From Ideonella_A sp031398385 (GTDB lineage: Bacteria; Pseudomonadota; Gammaproteobacteria; Burkholderiales; Burkholderiaceae_C), in NCBI GenBank assembly GCA_031398385.1, contig JANNNE010000123.1:1-64000 (forward strand): a stretch of 64,000 nucleotides of DNA, in the 5' to 3' direction. The first letter of the stretch is position 1. The number at the start of each line of letters is the position of its first letter. This document shows positions 8,051 to 17,009 of the stretch, piece after piece. The position numbers and the translations under genes are program-made. The notes beneath the pieces are model-generated. The model did not search any database. It saw only the letters and a list, made by a program, of their open reading frames with translations, and had not been told where the DNA came from.

Positions 8051-9628
8051 TCAGGCTTGCGGTGCCTGCGGCGCGGGGCGTCCGCCCTTGCGGCTGGTCT
8101 GCTGCTGAGGCGCCGCAAAGACGAGGCTGACCTCGTCGGCATCGACCTTCCAGGCCGGTGCGGCGGTGGCGCGCACCGCGCGCTGGACCAGCGCATGGGC
8201 CGACAGGCGGTGCCAGTCTTCGGGCACGCGCTGGCCATTCGCAACCGCCAGCACGGTCAGGCGATGCCGAATCAGGGCGTCAAGCGCCGGACCGAGCTTG
8301 ACCGCCTCGTCGATCTTCGACAACACGACACCGCGCGCCTGGCTGGCGCGATAAGACACCAGCACGTCCTCGATCGTTTCGCCCTGCGAGGCCGCATTCA
8401 GAACCAGCAGCTTCTTGATGCTGCGATGCGACAGCATCTCCAGCAGGTCCTGGGTGCGGCTGTCGCGCTGTGCCATGCCGGCCGTATCGATCAGCACCAT
8501 CTTCTTGGCGCTGAGCAATTCGAGCAGATCCTCGAGCGATGCCCGGTCGTGTGCGGTATGCACCGGCACCCCGAGGATGCGCCCGTAGGCGCGCAGTTGT
8601 TCATGCGCCGCGACGCGGTAGGCGTCGAGCGTGATCAAGCCCAGGTTGGATGCACCATGGCGGGTTGCAAAAGCGGCGGCGATCTTCGCCGTCGTGGTGG
8701 TCTTGCCGACACCGGTCGGACCGACCAGCGCCAGCACGCCGCCCTGGTCTTCCAGCGGCGCCTCGTGTTCGGCAGTGTGCAGGTTGCGCTCGAGAATCGC
8801 GCCGGCCCAGCTGGCTTCGTCGCTGACCTCGGGGCCCATGCCCTGAGCCAGCTTGCGGATCAGCGCCGGTGAAAAACCGCAGTCGAGCAGCCGTTGGCTC
8901 AATCGGGCCTGGGCCGGCTGCCGTTGCAGCTTCTCCATGAAGGCCAGCGCACCGAAACGTTCCTCGATCATGCCCTTCATCGAACGCAACTCGTTCATCA
9001 TGTCCTGCTGCTCGCGGCGTGCGCCGGCGCCGAACAGGCCGTCGTCGGCCGCCGTGCGGCGCTCCTGAAACTGCGAGTCCGGCTCGAAGCTGCGCAATTC
9101 ATCCAGCAGCACCGGCGGGTCACGCCGCTTGGCCGGGGCTGCCGGGGCTGCCGCAGCGGCTGCGGCACGTTTCGTCGCTGGCGCGGCGGCCGGCCGTTCA
9201 GCCGGCATGCGGGGCTGCTGCTCCGGTGCCGCTTCACGGGTCTGGCCGCGCAGCTCGGCTTCGCGCTTCTTCAGCATCCGCTCACGCACATAGTCCTGGA
9301 ACGACAAGGTGCTCATTGCCAGCTGTTCGACGTCGGCCTCGACCGGGGTCGAGTTCTGCCGCATCGGCTCGATGCGTTCGCTGGCGCGCACCGCGGCACG
9401 TTCGGTCAGCGGCAGCCGGTTCGAACGCGCTGCGGCGGGCCGTGCCGGCTCCTGGCCTGCAGCGGAAACCCGCTCGATATTGGCGACGCTTTCCGGCGCC
9501 ATCGCCATCACCTCGACACCGTCGTCGCACGGCTTGGTCGACAGCACCACCGCCTCTTCGCCGAACGCCTGGCGAACCAGATTCAGCGCATCGCGCGAGG
9601 TTCGCGCGGTAAAACGTTTGACATTCAT
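8051..9628 (-). CDS. flhF: Flagellar biosynthesis GTPase
   Basis: 525-residue SRP-type GTPase that fixes flagellar position and helps recruit the first basal-body parts to the membrane. An N-terminal B domain (MNVKRFTARTSRDALNLVRQ) is followed by a long alanine/proline-rich linker (about 120-175), a helical N domain and the G domain with P-loop GPTGVGKTTTTAK near residue 302, the DAYRVAAHEQLRAYG segment, LIDTAG and SKIDE. These are the hallmark motifs of FlhF as opposed to Ffh/FtsY. It lies between flhA (58 bp) and flhG (51 bp). A final glutamine/basic/proline-rich tail of about 20 residues is variable. Confidence 0.95.
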   Translation of the reverse strand: MNVKRFTARTSRDALNLVRQAFGEEAVVLSTKPCDDGVEVMAMAPESVANIERVSAAGQEPARPAAARSNRLPLTERAAVRASERIEPMRQNSTPVEADVEQLAMSTLSFQDYVRERMLKKREAELRGQTREAAPEQQPRMPAERPAAAPATKRAAAAAAAPAAPAKRRDPPVLLDELRSFEPDSQFQERRTAADDGLFGAGARREQQDMMNELRSMKGMIEERFGALAFMEKLQRQPAQARLSQRLLDCGFSPALIRKLAQGMGPEVSDEASWAGAILERNLHTAEHEAPLEDQGGVLALVGPTGVGKTTTTAKIAAAFATRHGASNLGLITLDAYRVAAHEQLRAYGRILGVPVHTAHDRASLEDLLELLSAKKMVLIDTAGMAQRDSRTQDLLEMLSHRSIKKLLVLNAASQGETIEDVLVSYRASQARGVVLSKIDEAVKLGPALDALIRHRLTVLAVANGQRVPEDWHRLSAHALVQRAVRATAAPAWKVDADEVSLVFAAPQQQTSRKGGRPAPQAPQA

Positions 9629-9686
9629 GCGGTGTCTCCGGGGCGGTCAGTACGGGATGGGTTCGGCATCCGGGTGGCGTTCCGCG

Positions 9687-11774
9687 TCATGCCGTGCCCC
9701 CGATGACCGAACCGATTCGGATCGAATGGGTGTCGGGAATTTCGCTGTGGCCCAGCACCTTCAGGCGCGGCGCCGCACGCTTGAGCAGGCGCGACATCGG
9801 CGCACGGATCAGATCGGGCACCAGCAGGCAGGCCGGCAGACCGAGGTCTTCCTGGCGCTTGGCCGATTCGCTGGCGCTGCGGCTGAGGGTTTCGGCCACA
9901 CCCGGGTCGAGTGCCGCGCCATGCGGCGAATTGAGCGCCTGCGTGACCAGCCGCTCGAGTTCCGGTTCCAGCGCGATGACATCGAGTTCGCGGGTCGGGC
10001 CATAGATCTGTTGCACGATGGCCGGCGCCATGTGGATGCGGATGCGGCGCGCCAGTTCCATCGGATCGGTGACGACAGCGGCTTCTTCGGCCAGGCTCTC
10101 GATGATCGAGCGCATGTCGCGGATGTGCACACCTTCATCGAGCAACAGCTGGAGCACCTTCTGCAGAACGGCGATGCCGACCATTTTGGGAACCACGTCC
10201 TCGATCAGTTTGGGGGCCAGCCGGGTGACATGGTCGACCAGCTGCTGGGTCTCCACGCGACCCAACAACCTGGCCGCATGAAGCTGCATCAAGTGTGAAA
10301 GATGGGTGGCCACGACGGTCGAGCAATCAACCACCGTAAATCCGGCCATTTGGGCACTTTCTCGCTGGCGCTCCTCGATCCAGACCGCCGGCAGGCCGAA
10401 CGCCGGATCGGTGGTGCGGGTGCCGATCAGCTGCGTGGTCGCGCCACCCGGATTGATCGCCAGCAACATGCCCGGGAAAGCCTCGCCCTCGCCGACCACC
10501 GCGCCGCGCAAGGTCAGCCGGTACATGCTGGGCTTGAGCTCGAGGTTGTCGCGGATGTGAACCGACGGCGGCAGAAAACCGACATCCTGCGCAAACTTCT
10601 TGCGCACACCCTTGATGCGCGCCAGCAGGTCGCCTTCGCGCGCCTTGTCGACGAGTGCGATCAAGCGGTAGCCGACTTCCAGGCCGAGGGTGTCGACCGG
10701 CTGCAGATCGTCCCAGCTGGCTTCACCGTTGGGTTCGTTCGCGGGCGTTGCTGCCGGAGGTGGTGCCGTCTTGGCGAGCTGCATGTTGCGGTTCATTCGC
10801 CAGGCCGCGTAGCCGGCGCCGCTGGCAATCAGCAGGAAGACAACGTGAGGCATGCCCGGAATTACGCCGAGCAGCCCGATCACGCCGGCCGTGATCGCCA
10901 GCGCGCGCGGCGAATTGAAAACCTGCTTGGTGATCTGGCTGCCGACGTCCTGATCCTTGCCGACTCGCGACACCACCATCGCCGCCGCGACCGAGATCAG
11001 CAGCGACGGGATCTGCGCCACCAGCGCATCGCCGACGGCCAGCAGGACATAGGTGCTGGCGGCTTCGCTGGCACTCAGATCGTGCTGCAACACGCCGATG
11101 ATGAAGCCGCCGACGATGTTGATCAGCAAGATCAGCAAGCCCGCCATCGCATCGCCGCGCACGTATTTGCTGGCGCCGTCCATCGAGCCGAAAAATTCGG
11201 CCTCTTCGCCGACCTCGGCGCGACGTCGCTTGGCTTCCTTGTCGTCGATCAGGCCGGCGTTCAGGTCGGCATCGATCGCCATCTGCTTGCCGGGCATCGC
11301 ATCCAGGGTGAAGCGCGCGCCGACCTCGGCGATCCGCTCGGCACCCTTGGTGATCACGATGAAGTTGATCACCACCAGGATCGCGAATACGATCAGACCG
11401 ACCGCGAAATTGCCGCCGATCAGGAAATGGCCGAAGGATTCGATCACCGCACCGGCGGCGCCCGGGCCGGTGTGGCCCTCGACCAGCACGACGCGGGTCG
11501 ATGCGACGTTCAACGACAGTCGCAGCAGCGTGGTCAGCAGGATCACCGACGGGAAGACCGCGAAATCGAGCGGCCGCACCATGTAGGCGGCAACCACCAT
11601 CACCATCAACGCCATCGCGATGTTGAAGGTGAACAGCAGGTCGAGTGCGAACGGCGGCAGCGGCAACACCATCATCGCCAGCACCATGATGATGAACAGC
11701 GGCGCCATCAAGGCCTTGGCGGCGCTGCCGTTGGCGCCGAGCATCGTCTGCAGCTTGATCAGCACGGGATTCAT
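9687..11774 (-). CDS. flhA: Flagellar type III export gate protein FlhA
   Basis: 695-residue FHIPEP-family protein, the large ring-forming subunit of the flagellar export gate in the inner membrane. The N-terminal third holds eight predicted membrane segments and the conserved cytoplasmic FHIPEP loop (MPGKQMAIDADLNAGLID); the C-terminal half is the cytoplasmic docking domain for export chaperones (LGLEVGYRLIALVDK onward). Length is typical. The start overlaps the flhB stop (ATGA, 11771-11774), so the two gate proteins are made in a coupled way. Confidence 0.97.
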   Translation of the reverse strand: MNPVLIKLQTMLGANGSAAKALMAPLFIIMVLAMMVLPLPPFALDLLFTFNIAMALMVMVVAAYMVRPLDFAVFPSVILLTTLLRLSLNVASTRVVLVEGHTGPGAAGAVIESFGHFLIGGNFAVGLIVFAILVVINFIVITKGAERIAEVGARFTLDAMPGKQMAIDADLNAGLIDDKEAKRRRAEVGEEAEFFGSMDGASKYVRGDAMAGLLILLINIVGGFIIGVLQHDLSASEAASTYVLLAVGDALVAQIPSLLISVAAAMVVSRVGKDQDVGSQITKQVFNSPRALAITAGVIGLLGVIPGMPHVVFLLIASGAGYAAWRMNRNMQLAKTAPPPAATPANEPNGEASWDDLQPVDTLGLEVGYRLIALVDKAREGDLLARIKGVRKKFAQDVGFLPPSVHIRDNLELKPSMYRLTLRGAVVGEGEAFPGMLLAINPGGATTQLIGTRTTDPAFGLPAVWIEERQRESAQMAGFTVVDCSTVVATHLSHLMQLHAARLLGRVETQQLVDHVTRLAPKLIEDVVPKMVGIAVLQKVLQLLLDEGVHIRDMRSIIESLAEEAAVVTDPMELARRIRIHMAPAIVQQIYGPTRELDVIALEPELERLVTQALNSPHGAALDPGVAETLSRSASESAKRQEDLGLPACLLVPDLIRAPMSRLLKRAAPRLKVLGHSEIPDTHSIRIGSVIGGTA

Positions 11775-12934
11775 GCGGGTTGCTCCGAGGCGCCACCAAC
11801 AACGTGGTGCGGGTCAAGTTCGACCGGGACATCGAGTGGCGGCAGGTCGGCCGGCATCGCGCCGCGCCCGGCCATCGCCGCGCGCAGCTGGTAGACATAG
11901 GCCAGCACCTGCGCCACCGCACCGAACAGCGCGGCCGGGATTTCGCGGTCGATCTGGCTGTGGGCATACAGCGCGCGAGCCAGTACCGGCGATTGCAGCA
12001 CCGGCACCTTCGAGCTCTTGGCGAGGTCGCGGATCGCCAGCGCGATCAGGTCGGCGCCCTTGGCGACGACCCGGGGTGCACCCATCCTGGCCTCGTCGTA
12101 CTTGAGCGCGACCGCGTAGTGGGTCGGGTTCATCACCACCAGATCGGCGGTCGGCACCGCGGCCATCATGCGCCGCCGCGAGGCGTCGCGCATCATCTGC
12201 CGGATCTTCGACTTGATTTCCTGGTTGCCCTCGGCCTGCTTGAATTCCTGCTTGACCTCGTTGTGGCTCATCTTCAGCCGCGACAAGTGCAGCCATTTTT
12301 GCAGCGGCGCGTCGACTGCCGCGAACAAGGTGATGACCAGCAGCAGGAACATCAGGCCGAACAGGATCGTGCGGGCGACGAAGGCGATGGCCGTCGGCAA
12401 AGCCATGTCCAGCGTGCTGGCGAAATCGAGCACATGGGCCTTCAGGTAGAAGGCACCGACGATTCCCAGCAGCAGCGCCAGCGCGCAGGCTTTCAGGGCC
12501 GTGATCAGCTGCTGTTTGGCGAAGATCCGTGGCAGCCCGGCGATCGGATTGAACTTGGAGAATTTGGGCTGCAGCGCCTTGATGCTGAAGTTCCAGCCAC
12601 CGATCGCGATCGATGCCATCACTGCCACCGTCGCCATCAACACGCCCAGCGGAATGACGATGGCCAGCAGCTTGAGCGCGAGCTCGGACAGACGCTCGCC
12701 CATGAATTCGGTGCGCATCACCGCCTGCGAATCGAAGCGAAGCCCCTCGATCAGTACCTGCTGCATCCAGGCCGAAAGCTGCGGCGCAAGCACCACCAAG
12801 GCCGAACCGCCGGCGGTGATGGCGGCGAAATGGCCGAAATCCTGCGATCGCGGCAGGTTGCCGTCCTCACGCGCTTTCTTGATCTTGCGCGGGGACGCTG
12901 GTAGTGGTTTGTCTTCTGAACCTTGATCAGCCAT
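11771..12934 (-). CDS. flhB: Flagellar type III export switch protein FlhB
   Basis: 387-residue protein that switches export from rod/hook to filament substrates. Four membrane helices lie between about residues 30 and 210. The cytoplasmic domain carries the self-cleavage site NPTH (near residue 268, in VVMNPTHYAVALKYDEARMG), where the chain breaks between N and P. The N terminus (EDKPLPASPRKIKKAREDG) is characteristic. A strong ribosome site, GGAGGTG, stands upstream of the ATG at 12934. It is the first gene of the flhB-flhA-flhF-flhG-fliA operon; the roughly 190 bp before it must hold the operon promoter, but I could not recognise a defined flagellar promoter there. Confidence 0.96.
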   Translation of the reverse strand: MADQGSEDKPLPASPRKIKKAREDGNLPRSQDFGHFAAITAGGSALVVLAPQLSAWMQQVLIEGLRFDSQAVMRTEFMGERLSELALKLLAIVIPLGVLMATVAVMASIAIGGWNFSIKALQPKFSKFNPIAGLPRIFAKQQLITALKACALALLLGIVGAFYLKAHVLDFASTLDMALPTAIAFVARTILFGLMFLLLVITLFAAVDAPLQKWLHLSRLKMSHNEVKQEFKQAEGNQEIKSKIRQMMRDASRRRMMAAVPTADLVVMNPTHYAVALKYDEARMGAPRVVAKGADLIALAIRDLAKSSKVPVLQSPVLARALYAHSQIDREIPAALFGAVAQVLAYVYQLRAAMAGRGAMPADLPPLDVPVELDPHHVVGGASEQPA

Positions 12935-13123
12935 GGCGATACACCACCTCCGGGTGCTCGACGATTGTTCTCGGCGTGGCTGAAAACTTGAGCGGGATAA
13001 ACAGGCAGAAGGCGGGCCATTTCGCCGGATGGCGCCAGCGCCGATGCTGCGCTGCAGCGAATCTCGGCAGAGGCGCTGATTTGGCGCGAAAATGGCGGGC
13101 TTTTTTCACAGTGGGTAGCGGCA

Positions 13124-14266
13124 ATGAATTCCGAGTCGACGGCGCAATGCGCGGCACAACTGGTGATCTGGGGAGCGCTCGTGCTCGGCCTGCTGTTCGG
13201 TGCGGTCGGACAGTGGTCGCGCTTCTGCGTGCGGGGGGCGATCGCCGACTGGGTGCTGCAGCGCCAGCCCGGCCGCCTGTCGAGCTGGCTGATGGCCATA
13301 CTGGTGGCCGCCATCAGCACCCAGTTGCTGATCGCCCAGGGCTTGTTCGATGCCGGCAAGAGCACTGCCTGGACCGAACGCTTCGTCTGGGCCTCGTATC
13401 TGGTCGGCGGCGTGCTGTTCGGCTACGGCATGATCCTGGCGCGCGGCTGCCCGCAGCGCAGTCTGGTCAAGGCGGGAGCCGGCGACCTGCGGGCCATCGT
13501 CACGCTGCTGGTCGTCGCGATCAGCGGCCTGATGACGGTGCGTGGCCTGTTCGCGCAGCCCAGGGCGGAATGGCTGGACAGCCGTGCGGTGACGCTCGGC
13601 GGTTCGCAGGACCTGGGCACGCTGCTGGGCACCGCAGGCGGTTTCAACCCGGCTGCGATGCGCTGGCTGATCGTCGCCGGGCTGGCAGCGGTGATCATCT
13701 GGTGGATGCTGCGCACCCGCAACGGCACCTCGGCCCGGCAATGGATCGGGGGCGCGCTGATCGGCCTGCTGGTGCCGGCGGCCTGGTATCTGACCGGCAA
13801 CATCGGCTTCATCGCCGAACACCCCGACACGCTGGAGGCGGCCTGGCTGGCGACGCAGTCGCGCCGGCCGGAGGGGCTCAGCTTCATCGCACCGCTGGGC
13901 GCATCGCTGGATCTGCTGACCTTCTGGACCGACAAGAACACCGTACTCACCTTCGGCGTCGCGCTGTCGCTCGGCGTGCTGCTGGGCAGCGCGCTGTCGG
14001 CGTTGCTGCGTCGCGATTTCCGGGTCGAGTCCTTCGAATCGCCGCGCCAGCTGGTAGAGCATCTGATCGGTGCGACGCTGATGGGCTTCGGCGGCGTCAC
14101 CGCGCTGGGATGCTCGATCGGGCAGGGCCTGACCGGCCTGGCGATGCTGTCTGCGGGTGCCGTGCTGGCGGTGGCCGGCATCGTCTTCGGTGCCTGGGCC
14201 GCACTGCGGCTGCCGCTCGGCAGACGGGCGCGCGAAAAACGCCTCAGCGTCGCAGCGGCGGCCTGA
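13124..14266 (+). CDS. YeeE/YedE-family (TsuA-like) sulfur-compound transporter
   Basis: 380-residue inner-membrane protein with about nine or ten hydrophobic helices arranged as two pseudo-symmetric halves. Each half holds the family's cysteine motif: ARGCPQRSLVKAG near residue 107 and GCSIGQGLTGL near residue 329. In characterised members (TsuA) such cysteines line the pathway for thiosulfate uptake, so a sulfur oxyanion is the likely substrate. No TusA-like partner is adjacent. It is divergent from flhB, and its last 23 bp overlap the convergent marR gene. Start ATG 13124 (MNSESTAQCAAQ) is the only good option. Confidence 0.82.
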   Translation: MNSESTAQCAAQLVIWGALVLGLLFGAVGQWSRFCVRGAIADWVLQRQPGRLSSWLMAILVAAISTQLLIAQGLFDAGKSTAWTERFVWASYLVGGVLFGYGMILARGCPQRSLVKAGAGDLRAIVTLLVVAISGLMTVRGLFAQPRAEWLDSRAVTLGGSQDLGTLLGTAGGFNPAAMRWLIVAGLAAVIIWWMLRTRNGTSARQWIGGALIGLLVPAAWYLTGNIGFIAEHPDTLEAAWLATQSRRPEGLSFIAPLGASLDLLTFWTDKNTVLTFGVALSLGVLLGSALSALLRRDFRVESFESPRQLVEHLIGATLMGFGGVTALGCSIGQGLTGLAMLSAGAVLAVAGIVFGAWAALRLPLGRRAREKRLSVAAAA

Positions 14267-14768
14267 TCAGCGACCGATCGGGCGCCCGCGCCCGCTCAGG
14301 GACAACGGGGTCGCCGACGAATTTGCGCAACAGGCGCATGAACTCTGCCTGCTCGATCGCATCGAGACGACTCAGCAGCTGGCACTGAAATCGCGCCGTG
14401 GACGGCACCAGGGAATCGAGCACCTCACGACCACGCGTGGTGAGTTGCAGGCTGCGCTGGCCACGGGCCAGCAATTCGCGCTCGATCCAGCCCTTGGCGT
14501 CGAGGCGGGCTGCGATGTCGGCCGCCGTCGAGGTGTCAAGCGCGGCCTCGCGGGCCAGCGTCACCTGATCGATCCCCGGCTTGTCCTGCAGGATGCGCAT
14601 CACGGCGTACTGGACTGGCGTCACCTGACGGCCCAGGCTATCGTGAAAGGCCGAGACCGCAATCTGATGGGCACGGCGTATCAGGTGTCCGGGCTGATCA
14701 CGCAAGGCAATTTCGGCGGGGATTTGGCCCGCTGGCATGGCACCCCCCGGTTCCAGCACCGCGCTCAT
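14244..14768 (-). CDS. MarR-family transcriptional regulator of the vanAB operon
   Basis: 174 residues with a winged helix-turn-helix of the MarR type (GIDQVTLAREAALDTSTAADIAARLDAKGWIER, wing RSLQLTTRGREVL). The ATG at 14768 overlaps the vanB stop (TGATG), so the regulator is translated from the vanAB message and probably controls it by sensing vanillate or a related phenolic acid. Many other bacteria use a GntR-type VanR for this job, so the MarR type is a lineage feature. A longer in-frame start exists inside vanB but is less likely. The palindrome TCAGTATACTGA before vanA is the best candidate operator. Confidence 0.85.
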   Translation of the reverse strand: MSAVLEPGGAMPAGQIPAEIALRDQPGHLIRRAHQIAVSAFHDSLGRQVTPVQYAVMRILQDKPGIDQVTLAREAALDTSTAADIAARLDAKGWIERELLARGQRSLQLTTRGREVLDSLVPSTARFQCQLLSRLDAIEQAEFMRLLRKFVGDPVVPERARAPDRSLIRPPLRR

Positions 14769-15733
14769 CACAGATCCAGCACCAGCAGCGCCGACTTGGA
14801 GCGTGAGCAACAGGGTGTGAACTGGTCGTTCGCGGCCTGCTCTTCGGGCGTGAGATACATATCCTTGTGGTCGGGTTCGCCCTCAAGGATGCGGGTCAGG
14901 CAGGTTCCGCAGACGCCCTGCTCGCACGATACCGGGATCTCGACCCCTGCGGCCGACAGGGCCTGCACGATCGACTGATCCTTGCCAACCGCGACGATCT
15001 TGCCGGAGCTCGCCAGTTTGACCTCGAAGCCCGTATCCGTGTCCGACTTGACGACCTCGGCGCCGAAAAATTCGTAGTGCAGCTGATCGGCCGGCCAGCC
15101 GGCCTTGCGCGCTGCATCGAGCAGCCAGTCCATGAAACCCTTGGGACCGCAGACATACAGGTGCACGCCCGGCCGCACCGGATTCAGCAGACCCTCGATG
15201 CGCAGCTTCTGCTCGTCCGGACCATCGTCGTGGTGAAAAGCGACCCGCTGCGCAAAGCTGGATGCCGCGATCCGCTCGCGAAAGGCGGTGCGATCGGGCG
15301 AGCGCGTGGCGTAGTGCATCTCGAACGATGCGCCGGCAACCGCCAGCCGCTCGGCCATGCACAGGATCGGTGTCACGCCGATGCCGCCGGCCAGCAGGAT
15401 GCTGTGGCTCGATTCATGGGCCAGCGGGAAGTGGTTCTTCGGCGTGCTGATGTGCAGCACGTCGCCTTCATTCACCAGTTCGTGCATGGCTTGCGAGCCG
15501 CCGCGCGATGCCGTGTCGCGCAACACACCGATCAGGTAGCGATGCCCTTCGTTGGGGTTGTTGCACAACGAATACTGGCGCGTCAGGCCGTTCGGCAGGT
15601 GCACGTCGATGTGGGACCCGGCCGAAAACGCCGGCAGCGGTCGATCGTCGAGGTTGACGAGCTCGAAACTCGAGATGTCTTGTGCTTCGGTCCGCTTTCG
15701 GACGACGCGGACTTGCAGGTCGGACGTGTTCAT
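14768..15733 (-). CDS. vanB: Vanillate O-demethylase reductase subunit
   Basis: 321-residue electron-transfer partner of VanA. The order of domains is that of class IA oxygenase reductases: FMN/flavin-binding beta-barrel with RQYSLCN (about residue 50), NAD-binding domain with LLAGGIGVTPIL (near 115) and CGPKGFM, then a C-terminal plant-type [2Fe-2S] domain with C270, C275, C278 and a cysteine at 308 (CEQGVCGTC...CC). It passes electrons from NADH to the Rieske centre of VanA. The gene lies 12 bp behind vanA and is coupled to the marR gene. Confidence 0.93.
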   Translation of the reverse strand: MNTSDLQVRVVRKRTEAQDISSFELVNLDDRPLPAFSAGSHIDVHLPNGLTRQYSLCNNPNEGHRYLIGVLRDTASRGGSQAMHELVNEGDVLHISTPKNHFPLAHESSHSILLAGGIGVTPILCMAERLAVAGASFEMHYATRSPDRTAFRERIAASSFAQRVAFHHDDGPDEQKLRIEGLLNPVRPGVHLYVCGPKGFMDWLLDAARKAGWPADQLHYEFFGAEVVKSDTDTGFEVKLASSGKIVAVGKDQSIVQALSAAGVEIPVSCEQGVCGTCLTRILEGEPDHKDMYLTPEEQAANDQFTPCCSRSKSALLVLDL

Positions 15734-15745
15734 GGTCGGTGATGC

Positions 15746-16798
15746 TCAGGGGTTCGCCACGGCTGGCGTCTGCTGCTGTTCTTTCTCGATGAGCCGGTCG
15801 ATCATGCGTCTCGATTGCACACCACCCGAATCGATATTGAGCTTCAGCAACTGGCGCTCGGGATGGGCCAGCAGGTTCTGCTGCTGGCGCTCGAGCATCT
15901 CCAGGTCCTCGCTGAAGATCTTGTCCTGCCCTTCGCGGATGCTGGCCGTCAAGGCAGCGTCGTCCGGATTGAAATTGCGCGCCATGCCCCAGAAGTACCA
16001 GATCGAGGTCTCGGTCTCCGGGGTAATGAAGTCGACCACGATGCTCGACGCCTTGACCTTCGGATCGGCGTCGTAGCCGCCATGGCCCGCGTGAGCAACG
16101 CCAACTTCGATCATCACGTGGCTCGGTGGCGTGAAGCGGCAGATCTGCCAACGGTCGACCGGAACGTCGTCGGCCAGCTGGTTGCCGCGCAAGGCCATCT
16201 GCCAGAACGGCGGCGGCATGATGTTTATCATGTGCCGGCTGGTGATCACCTCGTTGCCTTCGCTGACGGTCTTGGTCGGTGTTTCGTCGATTTCGCGCTG
16301 TCCGATGCTGTTCGCGTGGACATAGGTCTCGTGCGTCAGATCCATCAGGTTGTCGATCATCAGCCGATAGTCGCAGGCGACGTGATACATGCCCCCGCCG
16401 TAGGCCCAGTCGGGCTTGCCGGCCCATTTCAGATCCGGCAGTTGCGCTTCGTCTGCCAGCGCCGGGTCGCCAGGCCACACCCAGACGAAGCCGTGGTGCT
16501 CGACTGCCGGATAGGCACGGATGGCCGGAAACCCGCGGACCCGCTGGCCCGGCATCGAGATGGTCTTGCCGTCGCAGCCCATTTCAAGACCGTGATAACC
16601 GCAGACCAGTTTGCCGTCGACGATCCGCCCGAGTGACAGCGGCGCACCCCGGTGCGGACAGAAATCTTCCAGCGCGGCAACCTTGCCCTGCGGCCCCTGG
16701 TAGAGAACCATCGACACGCCGCAGATCTTCCGGCCGAACGGTTTGTCGCAGATTTCGTCCGGCGTGCAGGCAACGTACCAGGCGTTCTTGGCGAACAT
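15746..16798 (-). CDS. vanA: Vanillate O-demethylase oxygenase subunit
   Basis: 350-residue Rieske non-haem iron monooxygenase that converts vanillate to protocatechuate and formaldehyde, a step in breakdown of lignin-derived aromatics. The Rieske cluster ligands are C47, H49, C66 and H69 (CPHRG...CGYHG). The catalytic iron site is in NLMDLTHETYVH. Length and the N terminus MFAKNAWYVACTPDEI are typical of VanA rather than of other aryl-O-demethylases, though syringate or methoxybenzoate demethylases cannot be fully excluded. GGGAG five bases before the ATG supports the start. First gene of vanA-vanB-marR. Confidence 0.9.
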   Translation of the reverse strand: MFAKNAWYVACTPDEICDKPFGRKICGVSMVLYQGPQGKVAALEDFCPHRGAPLSLGRIVDGKLVCGYHGLEMGCDGKTISMPGQRVRGFPAIRAYPAVEHHGFVWVWPGDPALADEAQLPDLKWAGKPDWAYGGGMYHVACDYRLMIDNLMDLTHETYVHANSIGQREIDETPTKTVSEGNEVITSRHMINIMPPPFWQMALRGNQLADDVPVDRWQICRFTPPSHVMIEVGVAHAGHGGYDADPKVKASSIVVDFITPETETSIWYFWGMARNFNPDDAALTASIREGQDKIFSEDLEMLERQQQNLLAHPERQLLKLNIDSGGVQSRRMIDRLIEKEQQQTPAVANP

Positions 16799-16864
16799 GA
16801 CGACTCCCGTCCAGGATTCCGCAGCTCCGGATGCGGAAGCCGAAAGGCGAGCCGCGTTTGAGAT

Positions 16865-16876
16865 TCAGTATACTGA
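16865..16876. promoter_or_regulatory. Palindrome TCAGTATACTGA before vanA, candidate MarR operator
   Basis: A perfect 12-bp palindrome 66 bp upstream of vanA. It contains TATACT on the minus strand, a good -10 element for vanA, so a protein bound here would block the promoter. A second GATTCAG copy lies 30 bp away (16892-16898). The operon encodes its own MarR regulator, which makes this its most likely binding site. Binding is inferred. Confidence 0.5.
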
Positions 16877-16954
16877 TCGTAAAGCTTTTCTGATTCAGGG
16901 ATCACCCTAGGTCTGCCAATCAAGCCCACGTCAGCAGGCAGCCGGCTTCTGACG

Positions 16955-16985
16955 AAAAAGGGCTGCAGCTCTGCAGCTGCAGCCC
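16955..16985 (-). terminator. Rho-independent terminator of the duplicated-domain protein gene
   Basis: Read on the minus strand, an 11-bp perfect stem (GGGCTGCAGCT, loop of 4, AGCTGCAGCCC) is followed directly by TTTTT. It starts 25 bp after the stop of the gene at 17010-17801 and separates it from vanA. Confidence 0.9.
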
Positions 16986-17009
16986 CCTGTTTGCGCAACA
17001 GTGCGGCGC

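Noticed and set aside
10302..11894. 530-codon frame antisense to flhA, His/Asp/Arg-rich
   Set aside because: The odd composition comes from reading membrane-helix codons backwards.
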